DNA of 53,500 bases from Bacteroidota bacterium (GTDB taxonomy: Bacteria; Bacteroidota; Bacteroidia; Bacteroidales; UBA7960). Below, one piece after another: positions 8,580-17,496 of the stretch (position 1 is the first letter of the stretch; every line of letters begins with the position of its first letter). The notes beneath the pieces were generated by a model, which saw only the letters and a program-made list of their open reading frames with translations, searched no databases and was not told the origin of the DNA. The stretch is from contig REDJ01000069.1 in the NCBI GenBank assembly GCA_007693555.1, positions 1 through 53,500 of the forward strand, read 5' to 3'. Made by a program: the position numbers and the translations under genes.

Positions 8580-10016
8580 TTATACTTTCAGATTCACAGG
8601 CTCATAGTCTTCTTTTGGCAATGGCTTCTTCGACCAGAAATATGCCATAATCAAGCCGGAAATAATATGCCATATTCCCCACCATGCAGCAATAAAAGCC
8701 ATTCCACCCAATCCATCAAACAAACGTGGGTTAAATATAAGCACCAAACCCAGGCCTGAGTTCTGAATACCGGTTTCGATTGTGAGACTGCGCCTGTCGG
8801 CCCTTGAAACTCTACCCAGAGAGCCTATGGAAAAACCTGTTAGCAGAGCTAGTCCGTTGTGAGCCAGCACAATGAACATTATCAGGTGAATATAGGATTT
8901 AAAAAACTCCCAGTTACCCATGAGTGCCATAAAAACAAAAATGAGAAAAATCACCATAGATATTTTCTTCACAGGTTCTATTATTCTTTCAGTAGTCTTT
9001 GGAAACTTTCTGGAAAACAGGATGCCAAGAACAACGGGTAGCCCCAGGAGCAGCATAACTGTGCGTAAAATTTCAAAAAAGTCAATTCGAATAGGAATAA
9101 CCATATTGGAAGTTTCGGAATATAGCTTTCCCCAAAATGCAAAATTTACAGGTGTCATAAAAACAGCTGCAATCGTGGCAAAGGCTGTTAGGCTTATGGA
9201 CAAAGCCATATTTCCTTTTGCTACGGACGACATAAAATTTGAAATATTTCCTCCGGGACATGCAGCAACCAGTATCATACCCAGTGCAACACTTGGTGTG
9301 GGTTGAATAAAGTACACCAACATAAAAGTCAATGCCGGCAAAGCTAAAAACTGGCTAAATATACCCAGGATGAGCGATTTAGGTTCTTTCAAAACCATCT
9401 TAAAATTTTCAGGCTTAATCCCAAGTGCCACACCAAACATAATGAAAGCAATGGTTATATTCATTATTAACAAGGCACCGGGACTGAAATTGAGCTTTAT
9501 CCAGTCAAGTTTTTCAAGACCGGTATGAAGATTTTTGTTTACCGCGCTCACTCTGTCACCTTCAAATTCAATGACGTATTCCCCTTTGTTATAATGCCAG
9601 TCATAACCGGTAATTATTTTGTCGGGCTTACCGGCAATTTGCTCAATTCTGGAAGAATTATTGCCTATGCGCAGATATTGTAATTGATTGTCAGCTTTTT
9701 CTTTATGCTCAGTGGTACTCTCCGAAAGTGGAGATTTTTCGTCACGTGTATCATCAAACCTGATATCACTTATTTTATCATTTTCAACTATAACTCGTCC
9801 TGAGTTTAAAAATACATGCCTTTCGACACTTTTGATTTTTTCTGCCGAACCAAGAAGTGATTCTACCTCTTCAATGCTCATACCAGGCCAAACACTGGAA
9901 ATTGTTCTTTTGGCAGCATCACTTGTTCTGCACATAAATACCGACAACATAAATAATATTGTAAGTGATAAAATTATGAGTCGGTTATCTCCGGATAATA
10001 TCTTTTTAGTTTCCAT
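8580..10016 (-). CDS. SBF/BASS-family transporter with N-terminal BamE-like repeats
   Basis: The C-terminal 300 residues (about 180-470) are a ten-helix bile acid:sodium symporter-type transporter, with 'LVAACPGGNISN' and the later 'ETGIQNSGLGLVLI' as family hallmarks. Members import organic anions with Na+, or in some cases other solutes. The first 175 residues are unusual: a hydrophobic anchor (about 15-35), then two repeats resembling the SmpA/BamE fold, 'VWPGMSIEEVESLLGSAEKI' and 'LRIGNNSSRIEQIAGKPDKI', each followed by a beta hairpin-like segment. ATG 10016 is chosen over TTG 10025. It is followed after 2 bases by the acyltransferase gene. Substrate unknown; the fusion is the notable point. 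Confidence 0.87.
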   Translation of the reverse strand: METKKILSGDNRLIILSLTILFMLSVFMCRTSDAAKRTISSVWPGMSIEEVESLLGSAEKIKSVERHVFLNSGRVIVENDKISDIRFDDTRDEKSPLSESTTEHKEKADNQLQYLRIGNNSSRIEQIAGKPDKIITGYDWHYNKGEYVIEFEGDRVSAVNKNLHTGLEKLDWIKLNFSPGALLIMNITIAFIMFGVALGIKPENFKMVLKEPKSLILGIFSQFLALPALTFMLVYFIQPTPSVALGMILVAACPGGNISNFMSSVAKGNMALSISLTAFATIAAVFMTPVNFAFWGKLYSETSNMVIPIRIDFFEILRTVMLLLGLPVVLGILFSRKFPKTTERIIEPVKKISMVIFLIFVFMALMGNWEFFKSYIHLIMFIVLAHNGLALLTGFSIGSLGRVSRADRRSLTIETGIQNSGLGLVLIFNPRLFDGLGGMAFIAAWWGIWHIISGLIMAYFWSKKPLPKEDYEPVNLKV

Positions 10017-10063
10017 AAGAATCAATTCTTCATAAAGGGCTTTTTTATTTAAGCTTTTGAGAA

Positions 10064-12991
10064 TTAATAGATCAAAATTTTTGCCCCTATATGTAAGGGT
10101 CCCTTCAAGGTAACAACATAGACACCTTTCCGGTAAGCACTCATATTATAGCTCATGCTACTTTCTGCTATAAGGGTTTTTCTTTCCAGGACACGGCCTG
10201 TTATATCATTTATAGTTAAAACAAATGATTCGTTCAAGACTGTTGGTTCAAATCTGATTATCAGTTGATTATTGACACGATCATAATAAACCAAGTTGAT
10301 TTCGTTTTCGGTTTCGTGAATGGCTGTTTCAGGAGCTACAGTAATTTCCATCTCAAAAACCTCACTATCCTGAAAACCATTATTTACCAATACCGGAACA
10401 ATCAGATTTCCCAGAAAGTCACTCTCGGGTTCAATGATATTGCCGGCAACAATATTATATTCCTCTCCTTCGAAAAGTATTATATCAAAGTCTTCAGGGT
10501 ATTGAAAAAATGCATCTTCCACAAAAAGATATGAAGGTTGAAAGTAAAATGAACCACCGGGTACAACTGTGGCTTCTTCCTGTCCGGTTATTATGGGAGC
10601 TGGTACGGGTTTGCTTTCTACCGCAATGACTTCAGAAAACTCAAGATTATTTTCTGTAATCATAAACAAAATATTTTCTTCACCCGTCCAGTATATATCA
10701 GAGTTTCGAATACTAACTTTGGCAATATCAATGATTTCAATTTCAAAATTTTCATTATCCTCCCAATCTAATTCAAAAATTTCCGAATCCAATTCCCATG
10801 AAATAAATTCGGTAAAATCAATTGTGGTTTCCTCATGCTGATAAAAACTTACAGATTCAGGTGGAAAAAAGAAAAACCCTTCAGACTGTTCAAGAGAGTA
10901 AACAGTGAAATCATCAAAATAGAAACCCTCTCTGTTAATCCATGCGTCACTGATAAGTCTGAATCTAAACCAGACTTCTGGTTGACCGGTCAAATGGGAT
11001 AAATCAACCGTTTCTTCAACCCACTGGATTTGAGTGCCATGATAAAGGGGTTGTCCTGTATCCTGATTAGAACCACCTGTCTGTGTATATTTACCCTTAA
11101 GTGGAACCCATGTTTGCTGCCCGTCAATTGAGTACATAAACTGTACATAATCCCAATTCAATTCAATATCATATCTGGTTTGAAACTCAACCCAGGCAAC
11201 AACAGAATTACTCAGATCAAAAGGCTGATTTAACGTTGCATGAGTATTTGCATTATTTGGATAGTTGCTTCCGGGGCTGTCAGCAATGGAGCCCGGTGCT
11301 GAATAATAAACTGTATTGCTTACACCCCAGCTGTTGCTTGTCCAGTTATCCATATTGTCGCATGGATCAAAAAATAACACTTCGGGTTGACCGAAGTATT
11401 TTACAATAGTATCATTCCAATCAAAATCACCATTACTGAGTGACAGAACAAACTTAATTTCAGCACCCGGGTTAAGCTCAGGTATCAGGTTAAGAGATAT
11501 GGAACCGGTTTCGGATTGTAAAACATCCATGTACTGAAAACTAACCGGTTCACCAGTGCTTTGAATGGCATAGTTTAATGGGATTATTGAAACAGTAAAG
11601 TCAGCGGGGCTGTTTTGGCCGAGGTTGATAATCTCAAATTCAACCTCATGATTTTGTTGGTTAATGAATGGGCCATTGGCTAATTTAACTTCGGCATAAG
11701 AGAGGGCTAGTCTGGCTAAAGAAAGGTTCATTTGTGTATGACCGGCACAAATCTCTTCAATCCTGTTCATTGCAGGCCAGAACCCATCGCTGGGTGCACC
11801 TGCTTCGGGAGTGAAAGCAAATACTTTCTCTTTGGTAACCTGTTCTCCATAAAACCAGTCATCAGAAACGCCATTTGCAAAATAACCAAGTGTCTCATAG
11901 CAGGTACCGTAAACATAATTGTTTTCTCTTGTCATTACTTTTGCGTATTCAACAAAAATATCGTTGTCAGGAGTTTGCCCGCTGCTGTAACCCCAGGGAT
12001 AGATAAGCAAATCGCTAAATGTGTGATTGTTAAGGGCAAGGGAAAAGTCAAAGGTTTCTGCAAATATTTTCTGAAGTTGTGTTTCGGGTTCTGAAAACGG
12101 AGCTGTACCTCTGTAGGTTTGTGCAGAAGGGTTAGGTGAAGAGCCAACATTATCATAACCCCACATATAACCAAAGTTTCGGTTTAAATCCACTCCTAAA
12201 CTGCCATTGGAATTGACACGCATATTTTTACGGTGCATGGAACCGCCATTGGGATGCGTTGTTTCGCAGTAAATATATCCATCAGGGTTCACGCAGGGCA
12301 CAAAATACATTTCCACGTTATCAACCAGGTATTGAATTTCAGGATCAGAATCATAATTTTCCAGTATATACCACATTTGGAAAAGCATTTGCTGCATGGA
12401 TGCCGGTTCACGGGCATGTGTAAGTGCAGTGTATAAAACTTTGGGCTTATCCTGTGTCTCATTGGGGTTATTGGAAATCCGAACCCAATAAACCGGCCTG
12501 TTTTCTATTGTGTTTAATTCGGCAATAGATTGTCTTTCTGAAATTAACTCCGGGAAAAGGGTATGCATATCATCCAAATCGGCAAGCAATTCAGTATAAG
12601 TATGAAATCCTCCCATGGAACCCAATGTGAAATTTACAGGAGTCTGATATTCTCTTTCGGATTTTTCCAAACGCATTTGCCTGTTCAATTCATCCCTGTC
12701 AAACTTTGCATTACGCTCAATGTAATATGAGCTCATGTCTTCGATTAATATATCATAGTGAAAACCTGCCTCAGAGACTAACTTTAATTCGGATTCCGAA
12801 TATTCTCCAATGATAAAAATACCTGGCTTATGATCACTTACATCCATTGCCAGACCCAAGGCAGAGATTTCTCTGATATCATTTCCGTTAAGATGTATTT
12901 TAACCCGATGATGAATTTCAGAAAATGTAATATTTACTGATAAAAGAAATGTAACTAAAACTGTAATGGTTTTTATGAAAAATGACTGCAT
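10064..12991 (-). CDS. Secreted M14 zinc carboxypeptidase with type IX sorting domain
   Basis: A 975-residue secreted metallopeptidase. A signal peptide (1-24) and a propeptide-like region precede the M14 catalytic domain (about 125-430). Zinc ligands are His192 and Glu195 in 'THAREPA' and His323 in 'NNHTFSD'. 'DLNRNF' (268-273) supplies the Asn-Arg substrate pair, and Glu396 in 'FTPEAG' is the catalytic glutamate. A beta-sandwich of the immune-inhibitor/MAM kind follows (about 530-690, with 'YFDDFTVYS'), then Ig-like segments. The last 75 residues form a type A T9SS sorting domain ('DITGRVLERKTL', 'YRKGVYVVTL'). I infer export through the outer membrane by the type IX system and a role in peptide scavenging. 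Confidence 0.93.
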   Translation of the reverse strand: MQSFFIKTITVLVTFLLSVNITFSEIHHRVKIHLNGNDIREISALGLAMDVSDHKPGIFIIGEYSESELKLVSEAGFHYDILIEDMSSYYIERNAKFDRDELNRQMRLEKSEREYQTPVNFTLGSMGGFHTYTELLADLDDMHTLFPELISERQSIAELNTIENRPVYWVRISNNPNETQDKPKVLYTALTHAREPASMQQMLFQMWYILENYDSDPEIQYLVDNVEMYFVPCVNPDGYIYCETTHPNGGSMHRKNMRVNSNGSLGVDLNRNFGYMWGYDNVGSSPNPSAQTYRGTAPFSEPETQLQKIFAETFDFSLALNNHTFSDLLIYPWGYSSGQTPDNDIFVEYAKVMTRENNYVYGTCYETLGYFANGVSDDWFYGEQVTKEKVFAFTPEAGAPSDGFWPAMNRIEEICAGHTQMNLSLARLALSYAEVKLANGPFINQQNHEVEFEIINLGQNSPADFTVSIIPLNYAIQSTGEPVSFQYMDVLQSETGSISLNLIPELNPGAEIKFVLSLSNGDFDWNDTIVKYFGQPEVLFFDPCDNMDNWTSNSWGVSNTVYYSAPGSIADSPGSNYPNNANTHATLNQPFDLSNSVVAWVEFQTRYDIELNWDYVQFMYSIDGQQTWVPLKGKYTQTGGSNQDTGQPLYHGTQIQWVEETVDLSHLTGQPEVWFRFRLISDAWINREGFYFDDFTVYSLEQSEGFFFFPPESVSFYQHEETTIDFTEFISWELDSEIFELDWEDNENFEIEIIDIAKVSIRNSDIYWTGEENILFMITENNLEFSEVIAVESKPVPAPIITGQEEATVVPGGSFYFQPSYLFVEDAFFQYPEDFDIILFEGEEYNIVAGNIIEPESDFLGNLIVPVLVNNGFQDSEVFEMEITVAPETAIHETENEINLVYYDRVNNQLIIRFEPTVLNESFVLTINDITGRVLERKTLIAESSMSYNMSAYRKGVYVVTLKGPLHIGAKILIY

Positions 12992-13106
12992 GATTCTATT
13001 TTTAATCAGTAGATAAGTGTGTAATAGTATTCAATAATTGTTGTATCTAAAAGTGTTGCAAGTTATTAATTATTTTGCATAATTGAAATAAATTCCTGAC
13101 CCTTAG

Positions 13107-13114
13107 CAAACTTA
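13107..13114 (-). promoter_or_regulatory. Candidate -7 box for the M14 peptidase gene
   Basis: On the minus strand this reads TAAGTTTG, matching TAnnTTTG, about 116 bases before the peptidase ATG. It faces away from the lysS box at 13123-13130, so the two divergent promoters share a region of about 24 bases. Confidence 0.4.
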
Positions 13115-13122
13115 ATAATCCT

Positions 13123-13130
13123 TATCTTTG
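13123..13130 (+). promoter_or_regulatory. Candidate -7 box for lysS
   Basis: TATCTTTG is a perfect TAnnTTTG match. It predicts a leader of roughly 130 bases before the lysS ATG at 13267; that leader contains the inverted repeat at 13200-13224. Confidence 0.6.
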
Positions 13131-13199
13131 CAAATTATTTATGAATAGGCTTTAGGGGGAGATATTTACATTGATCCCTGGAATTAAGTCGTGTAAAAA

Positions 13200-13224
13200 T
13201 TCATTTAATGTTTTATTAAATGAA
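13200..13224 (+). repeat. Perfect 10-bp inverted repeat in the lysS leader
   Basis: TTCATTTAAT (13200-13209) and ATTAAATGAA (13215-13224) are exact reverse complements around a 5-base loop. It lies 42 bases before the lysS start. The stem is all A/T apart from one G-C pair, so it may be a weak RNA hairpin or a protein-binding site. No T-box or other known leader motif was recognised. Confidence 0.5.
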
Positions 13225-13266
13225 AATTATTCCTCATTGATTTCAATTGACAAAAATAAATCATAT

Positions 13267-15000
13267 ATGGCATTGAAAATAAGCGAACAAGAGCATTTCA
13301 GACGTGAAGCACTCAGAGAACTAAAGGAACTAGGCATAAACCCATATCCGGCAGATAAATATGATGTCAATGTTACAGCTAAAGATATCCTTAAGCATTT
13401 TTCCGAAGATAAAACCTTGTTTCAGGATGTGCAAATTGCCGGTCGCCTCATGGGACGAAGAATTATGGGAAGTGCTTCTTTTACAGAGTTGCAGGATTCA
13501 ACAGGAAGAATACAGCTATACTTTAATCGCGATGAGATTTGTCCTGGTGAGGATAAGACCATGTATAATACGGTTTTTAAGAGACTTTTGGATATTGGGG
13601 ATATTATTGGAGTAAAGGGTTTTGTATTTATCACGAAAATGGGTGAAATTACCATCCATGTGAAAGAGTATACGATTTTATGCAAATCATTACGTCCACT
13701 TCCTGTTGTAAAGGAAAAGGACGGAGAGGTATATGATGCATTCAGGGACCCGGAGCAAAGATATCGCCAACGTTACCTGGATTTAATTGTAAATCCTGAG
13801 GTTCGGCAGGTATTTCACCAGCGAGCAAGAATGATCCAATCCATGCGGGATTTTCTGTTATCAAAAGATTATCTGGAGGTAGAAACACCGGTGTTGCAGC
13901 CCATTTATGGGGGTGCAGCTGCACGTCCTTTCAAAACTTATCACAATACTCTTGATACCACACTATACCTGCGTATTGCCAACGAACTCTATCTGAAGAG
14001 ATTAATAGTTGGTGGATATGATGGAGTTTTTGAGTTTGCCAAAGACTTCCGAAATGAAGGGATGAGCCGCTTTCACAACCCTGAGTTTACCCAAATGGAA
14101 TTGTATGTGGCTTACAAGGATTATGAGTGGATGATGGAACTGGTGGAAGAAATGATCGAAAAAATAACTTTGGACTTGCATGGCACAACTCAAATTCCTG
14201 TTGGTGATAAAGTCATTGATTTTAAAAGGCCCTGGAAGCGATACTCTATGTATGAAGCTATAGAACATTTTACCGGAGTGGATATTTCTGAAATGACAGA
14301 AGATCAACTAAGGAACACTACGAAGGAACTTGGAGTAGAAACAGATAAAACCATGGGAAGGGGCAAACTGATTGATGAAATTTTTGGTGAAAAATGTGAA
14401 GCTCAACTTATACAACCTACCTTTATTACAGATTACCCGGTTGAAATGTCACCACTTGCCAAAAAACACCGCACCAAACCCGGACTTGTAGAGCGTTTTG
14501 AGGCTATCTGCAATGGAAAAGAGATATGTAATGCTTTCAGCGAATTGAATGACCCTATTGACCAACGGGCACGTTTTGAAGAACAGATCGAGCTGGGTCG
14601 GCGGGGCGATCCGGAAGCAATGATACTCGACGAGGATTTTCTTAAAGCAATAGAACATGGCATGCCTCCCACCGCTGGATTAGGTATAGGAATTGACAGG
14701 CTGGCTATGATTATGACCAATAGCAATTCCATACAGGATGTATTATTTTTCCCGCAAATGCGACCTGAGAAAACCTCAGGTACTGAAGGCAATATAAATG
14801 ATGAGTTTACTGCCGCCGGTATTCCTGAACCCTGGATAACATTACTGCATCAGGCAGGTTACTCCACTGCTTCAACATTGAAAGAAGCAAATCCGAATAA
14901 AGTTTTCAATCAATTGTGTGGTTTAAGGAAAAAACAAAAGCTGGATATTCCTGCTCCAAAACCGGAAGATGTAAAAAGCTGGATTGAAAATATAGGATAA
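13267..15000 (+). CDS. lysS: Lysyl-tRNA synthetase, class II
   Basis: Charges tRNA-Lys with lysine in the cytoplasm. It has an N-terminal OB-fold anticodon-binding domain (about 50-150, '[16 protein letters not shown]'). The class II catalytic core includes motif 2 ('[18 protein letters not shown]', about 262-279) and motif 3 ('[16 protein letters not shown]', near 475). After residue 500 comes an additional domain of about 65 residues ('[20 protein letters not shown]'), helical and typical of Bacteroidota LysRS. The frame is open back to 13171, but ATG 13267 matches the normal start ('MALKISEQE'), and the extra 32 codons look like untranslated leader. Confidence 0.97.
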   Translation: MALKISEQEHFRREALRELKELGINPYPADKYDVNVTAKDILKHFSEDKTLFQDVQIAGRLMGRRIMGSASFTELQDSTGRIQLYFNRDEICPGEDKTMYNTVFKRLLDIGDIIGVKGFVFITKMGEITIHVKEYTILCKSLRPLPVVKEKDGEVYDAFRDPEQRYRQRYLDLIVNPEVRQVFHQRARMIQSMRDFLLSKDYLEVETPVLQPIYGGAAARPFKTYHNTLDTTLYLRIANELYLKRLIVGGYDGVFEFAKDFRNEGMSRFHNPEFTQMELYVAYKDYEWMMELVEEMIEKITLDLHGTTQIPVGDKVIDFKRPWKRYSMYEAIEHFTGVDISEMTEDQLRNTTKELGVETDKTMGRGKLIDEIFGEKCEAQLIQPTFITDYPVEMSPLAKKHRTKPGLVERFEAICNGKEICNAFSELNDPIDQRARFEEQIELGRRGDPEAMILDEDFLKAIEHGMPPTAGLGIGIDRLAMIMTNSNSIQDVLFFPQMRPEKTSGTEGNINDEFTAAGIPEPWITLLHQAGYSTASTLKEANPNKVFNQLCGLRKKQKLDIPAPKPEDVKSWIENIG

Positions 15001-15056
15001 AACCAACCTTAAATATTGCTATCCGACCCATATTTTTAATTAAGGGTTTGGTTTTA
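15001..15056 (+). terminator. Likely terminator after lysS
   Basis: AAACCAACCTTAA just after the stop codon can pair with TTAAGGGTTTGGTTT near 15042-15056, with a single bulge, followed by a short T-rich tail. The loop is long (about 28 bases), so confidence is moderate. Confidence 0.45.
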
Positions 15057-15094
15057 ATGAGCACGCTCTGTTAAATGCACTCAGGAAATGTGTG

Positions 15095-15130
15095 TTTTTG
15101 CTATTTCAATAAAAGCAATGATTATTTTTG
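15095..15130 (+). promoter_or_regulatory. Two-box promoter for the GH3-LysE operon
   Basis: TTTTTG (15095-15100) as -33 element and TATTTTTG (15123-15130) as -7 box are 22 bases apart, the layout expected of a Bacteroidota housekeeping promoter. The start codon follows 55 bases later. Confidence 0.6.
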
Positions 15131-15185
15131 CCTTGCAGTACCAGTTAATCCAACTTTTTATTAACAGTTACTAATTCAATGTATT

Positions 15186-16733
15186 ATGCCTTTTTTAGGA
15201 TCAGTAGTTAAAAATGCAATCTCGCTGCGTAACCGGTTGCCATCTTTTTTTAAGGTAAATGATCCGGGTTTGGTTCAGGAAAGGGAATTGAGAAAGCTTT
15301 TAAGAAGAGCTTCTAATACTGCTTTTGGAGAGCATTATAAATTTTCCCGAATTCTGAAAAACAGAAAGGGTTTGGTAGAAGAGTTCAAAAAAACTGTTCC
15401 TGCATGCGATTATAATATGATCTTCAAAGATTGGTGGTATCGCTCATTGCAGGGTGAAGCATATGTCTGCTGGCCCGGGCGGGTTAAGTATTTTGCTCTC
15501 AGTTCCGGTACATCTGAAGCATCCAGTAAATATATCCCCATAACTTCAGATATGCTTCGGGCCATAAAAAAAACAAGTATAAAACAGATATTTTCTTTGG
15601 CGAGATATGATTTTCCAAAAGAGTTTTTCGAGAAAGGAATACTTATGCTCGGAGGGAGCACACACTTGCACTATAACGGTACATATTATGAAGGAGATTT
15701 ATCGGGTATAACCGCTAAAAATATTCCTTTCTGGTTTCAACATTTTTACAAACCGGGAAAAAGGATTTCCAAAGAACGCGACTGGCCAACCAAGCTCAAT
15801 GAAATTGTGAAGAACGCAAAAAAATGGGATATTGGTGTAATTGTTGGAGTACCCGCCTGGTGGCAAATTCTCATTGAAAAAATTATTGATCATTATAAGC
15901 TTAATCATATTCATGAGATATGGCCAAATCTTTCCATTTTTGTTCATGGTGGTGTATCATTTACACCTTATGCAAAGGGATTCGAAAGGTTGTTAGGCAA
16001 ACCACTCACATACATTGAAACTTATCTGGCATCTGAAGGATTTGTGGCCTTTCAAAGCCGACCCAATACCAAAAGTATGCATCTGGTTTTGGACAATGGT
16101 CTATTCATGGAGTTTGTTCCTTTTACCTCAGAGAATTTCGACCAGGAAGGCAATTTAAAACCAGAAATAACTACATTAACTATTTCCCAGGTGGAAGAAG
16201 GAGTGGAATATGCCCTTCTTTTAAGCACATGTGCCGGTGCATGGAGATATTTAATTGGCGATATTATAAAATTTACCTCCAAAGAGCTCAGCGAGATTGT
16301 TATAACCGGCCGTACAAAACATTTTCTGAATTTATGTGGTGAACACATGTCGCAGGAAAACATGAATATGGCTGTAAAAATGGCTGAGGATCAGCTCAAC
16401 ATCGAAGTGCGGGAATTCACGGTTGCAGGTATAAAATATGATACCATGTTTGCTCACAAATGGTTTGTAGGTACTGATAGTCAGGTTAACCCGGAAGAGC
16501 TTGCTCAGGCAATTGATGAAAATCTGAAAGTATTAAATGATGATTATCGTGTTGAGCGTATAGCAGCAATAAAAGAAGTTTTTGTGGAAGTGTTACCTAC
16601 CGATGCTTTTTATAGTTGGATGCGTATGAAAGGAAAAGAAGGGGCGCAAAATAAATTCCCCAGGGTAATCAAGCATAAGCAGCTTGAAGAGTGGGAGAAC
16701 TATGTCAATGATTACCGGTCTGAAAACCAATAA
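15186..16733 (+). CDS. GH3-family acyl-adenylate/amido synthetase
   Basis: Member of the GH3 branch of the adenylate-forming superfamily, whose plant members join acyl acids to amino acids using ATP. The nucleotide-binding signature 'LSSGTSEASSKYIPIT' lies at 105-120; 'FVHGGVSF' and 'TYLASEGFVAFQ' fall in the middle (about 250-290); and 'YLIGDIIKFTS', around residue 360, resembles the later adenylation motif. At 515 residues the length fits the family. Bacterial members are poorly characterised, so substrate acids and amino acids are unknown. A LysE-type amino-acid exporter gene starts 12 bases downstream, suggesting that the product or its amino-acid partner is exported. Confidence 0.9.
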   Translation: MPFLGSVVKNAISLRNRLPSFFKVNDPGLVQERELRKLLRRASNTAFGEHYKFSRILKNRKGLVEEFKKTVPACDYNMIFKDWWYRSLQGEAYVCWPGRVKYFALSSGTSEASSKYIPITSDMLRAIKKTSIKQIFSLARYDFPKEFFEKGILMLGGSTHLHYNGTYYEGDLSGITAKNIPFWFQHFYKPGKRISKERDWPTKLNEIVKNAKKWDIGVIVGVPAWWQILIEKIIDHYKLNHIHEIWPNLSIFVHGGVSFTPYAKGFERLLGKPLTYIETYLASEGFVAFQSRPNTKSMHLVLDNGLFMEFVPFTSENFDQEGNLKPEITTLTISQVEEGVEYALLLSTCAGAWRYLIGDIIKFTSKELSEIVITGRTKHFLNLCGEHMSQENMNMAVKMAEDQLNIEVREFTVAGIKYDTMFAHKWFVGTDSQVNPEELAQAIDENLKVLNDDYRVERIAAIKEVFVEVLPTDAFYSWMRMKGKEGAQNKFPRVIKHKQLEEWENYVNDYRSENQ

Positions 16734-16745
16734 TCCTGCATTTAT

Positions 16746-17384
16746 ATGACCTCAGCGTTGTTTGAAGGTATATTTTTGGGTTTAACGCTTGCATTTTTAA
16801 TTGGACCTGCTTTTATAGCCCTTGTGCAAACCAGTGTTCACCAGGGCCTGAAATCGGGTTTATTATTTGCTTTAGGGATTACTCTAAGTGATCTTACCCT
16901 TATTCTTCTCAGCTATCTTGGTGCAATTCAGATAATTACCGATGAAAAGAACCAATTTATCGTTGGTTTAATTGGAGGTTTTATTTTGATAGGATTTGGT
17001 ATGATAACTTTTTTTAAAAAGTACAAAGTAAGCACCAAAAGAGGAATAGAAGTAAAACTTACCGTTACAGGTGGAGGGCGTATACGTTATCTATTGAAAG
17101 GTTTTTTCCTCAATATATTAAATCCTTTTTTACTCATATTCTGGCTGGGTGTTATGAGTTTTGTCAGCGCAAGATATGGAGTAGGTACGAAAGAAGTAGT
17201 TACATTTTTTACCGCAGCCATTGTAACCGTGTTTGTGACAGATAGTGTCAAGTGCCTGATATCTAGTCAGATAAGGAGATATCTTAATATTACTATTCTG
17301 ATATGGGTAAACCGGGTAGTGGGGATTATGCTGGTCGTATTTGGAATTGTAATGTTTATCAGAGTGTTTATGTTCTATATGTAA
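16746..17384 (+). CDS. LysE/RhtB-family amino-acid exporter
   Basis: A 212-residue inner-membrane protein with about six hydrophobic segments and the family's early signature ('GLTLAFLIGPAFIALVQTSVHQGL', abbreviated here to its pattern G-P-x-F near residue 22). The 'FFLNILNPFLLIFWLGV' segment in the middle (about 118-135) corresponds to the conserved N-P of the family. Members export amino acids or their derivatives by proton exchange. It is almost certainly co-transcribed with the GH3 gene 12 bases upstream. Substrate is not predictable from sequence. Confidence 0.88.
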   Translation: MTSALFEGIFLGLTLAFLIGPAFIALVQTSVHQGLKSGLLFALGITLSDLTLILLSYLGAIQIITDEKNQFIVGLIGGFILIGFGMITFFKKYKVSTKRGIEVKLTVTGGGRIRYLLKGFFLNILNPFLLIFWLGVMSFVSARYGVGTKEVVTFFTAAIVTVFVTDSVKCLISSQIRRYLNITILIWVNRVVGIMLVVFGIVMFIRVFMFYM

Positions 17385-17496
17385 TCTGAAATTTTCATAT
17401 AATGTATTAGTTCAGTAATTTATTGAAATTTCAATTCATATCAGGTTTTGCCTGAACCAGCAAATGATGCAGGGGATTCTGGTAAGCAAGTTTGCA

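Noticed and set aside
13171-13266. 32-codon N-terminal extension of LysRS from a TTG
   Set aside because: The extension is unlike the family, overlaps the leader hairpin, and ATG 13267 gives the standard N-terminus.
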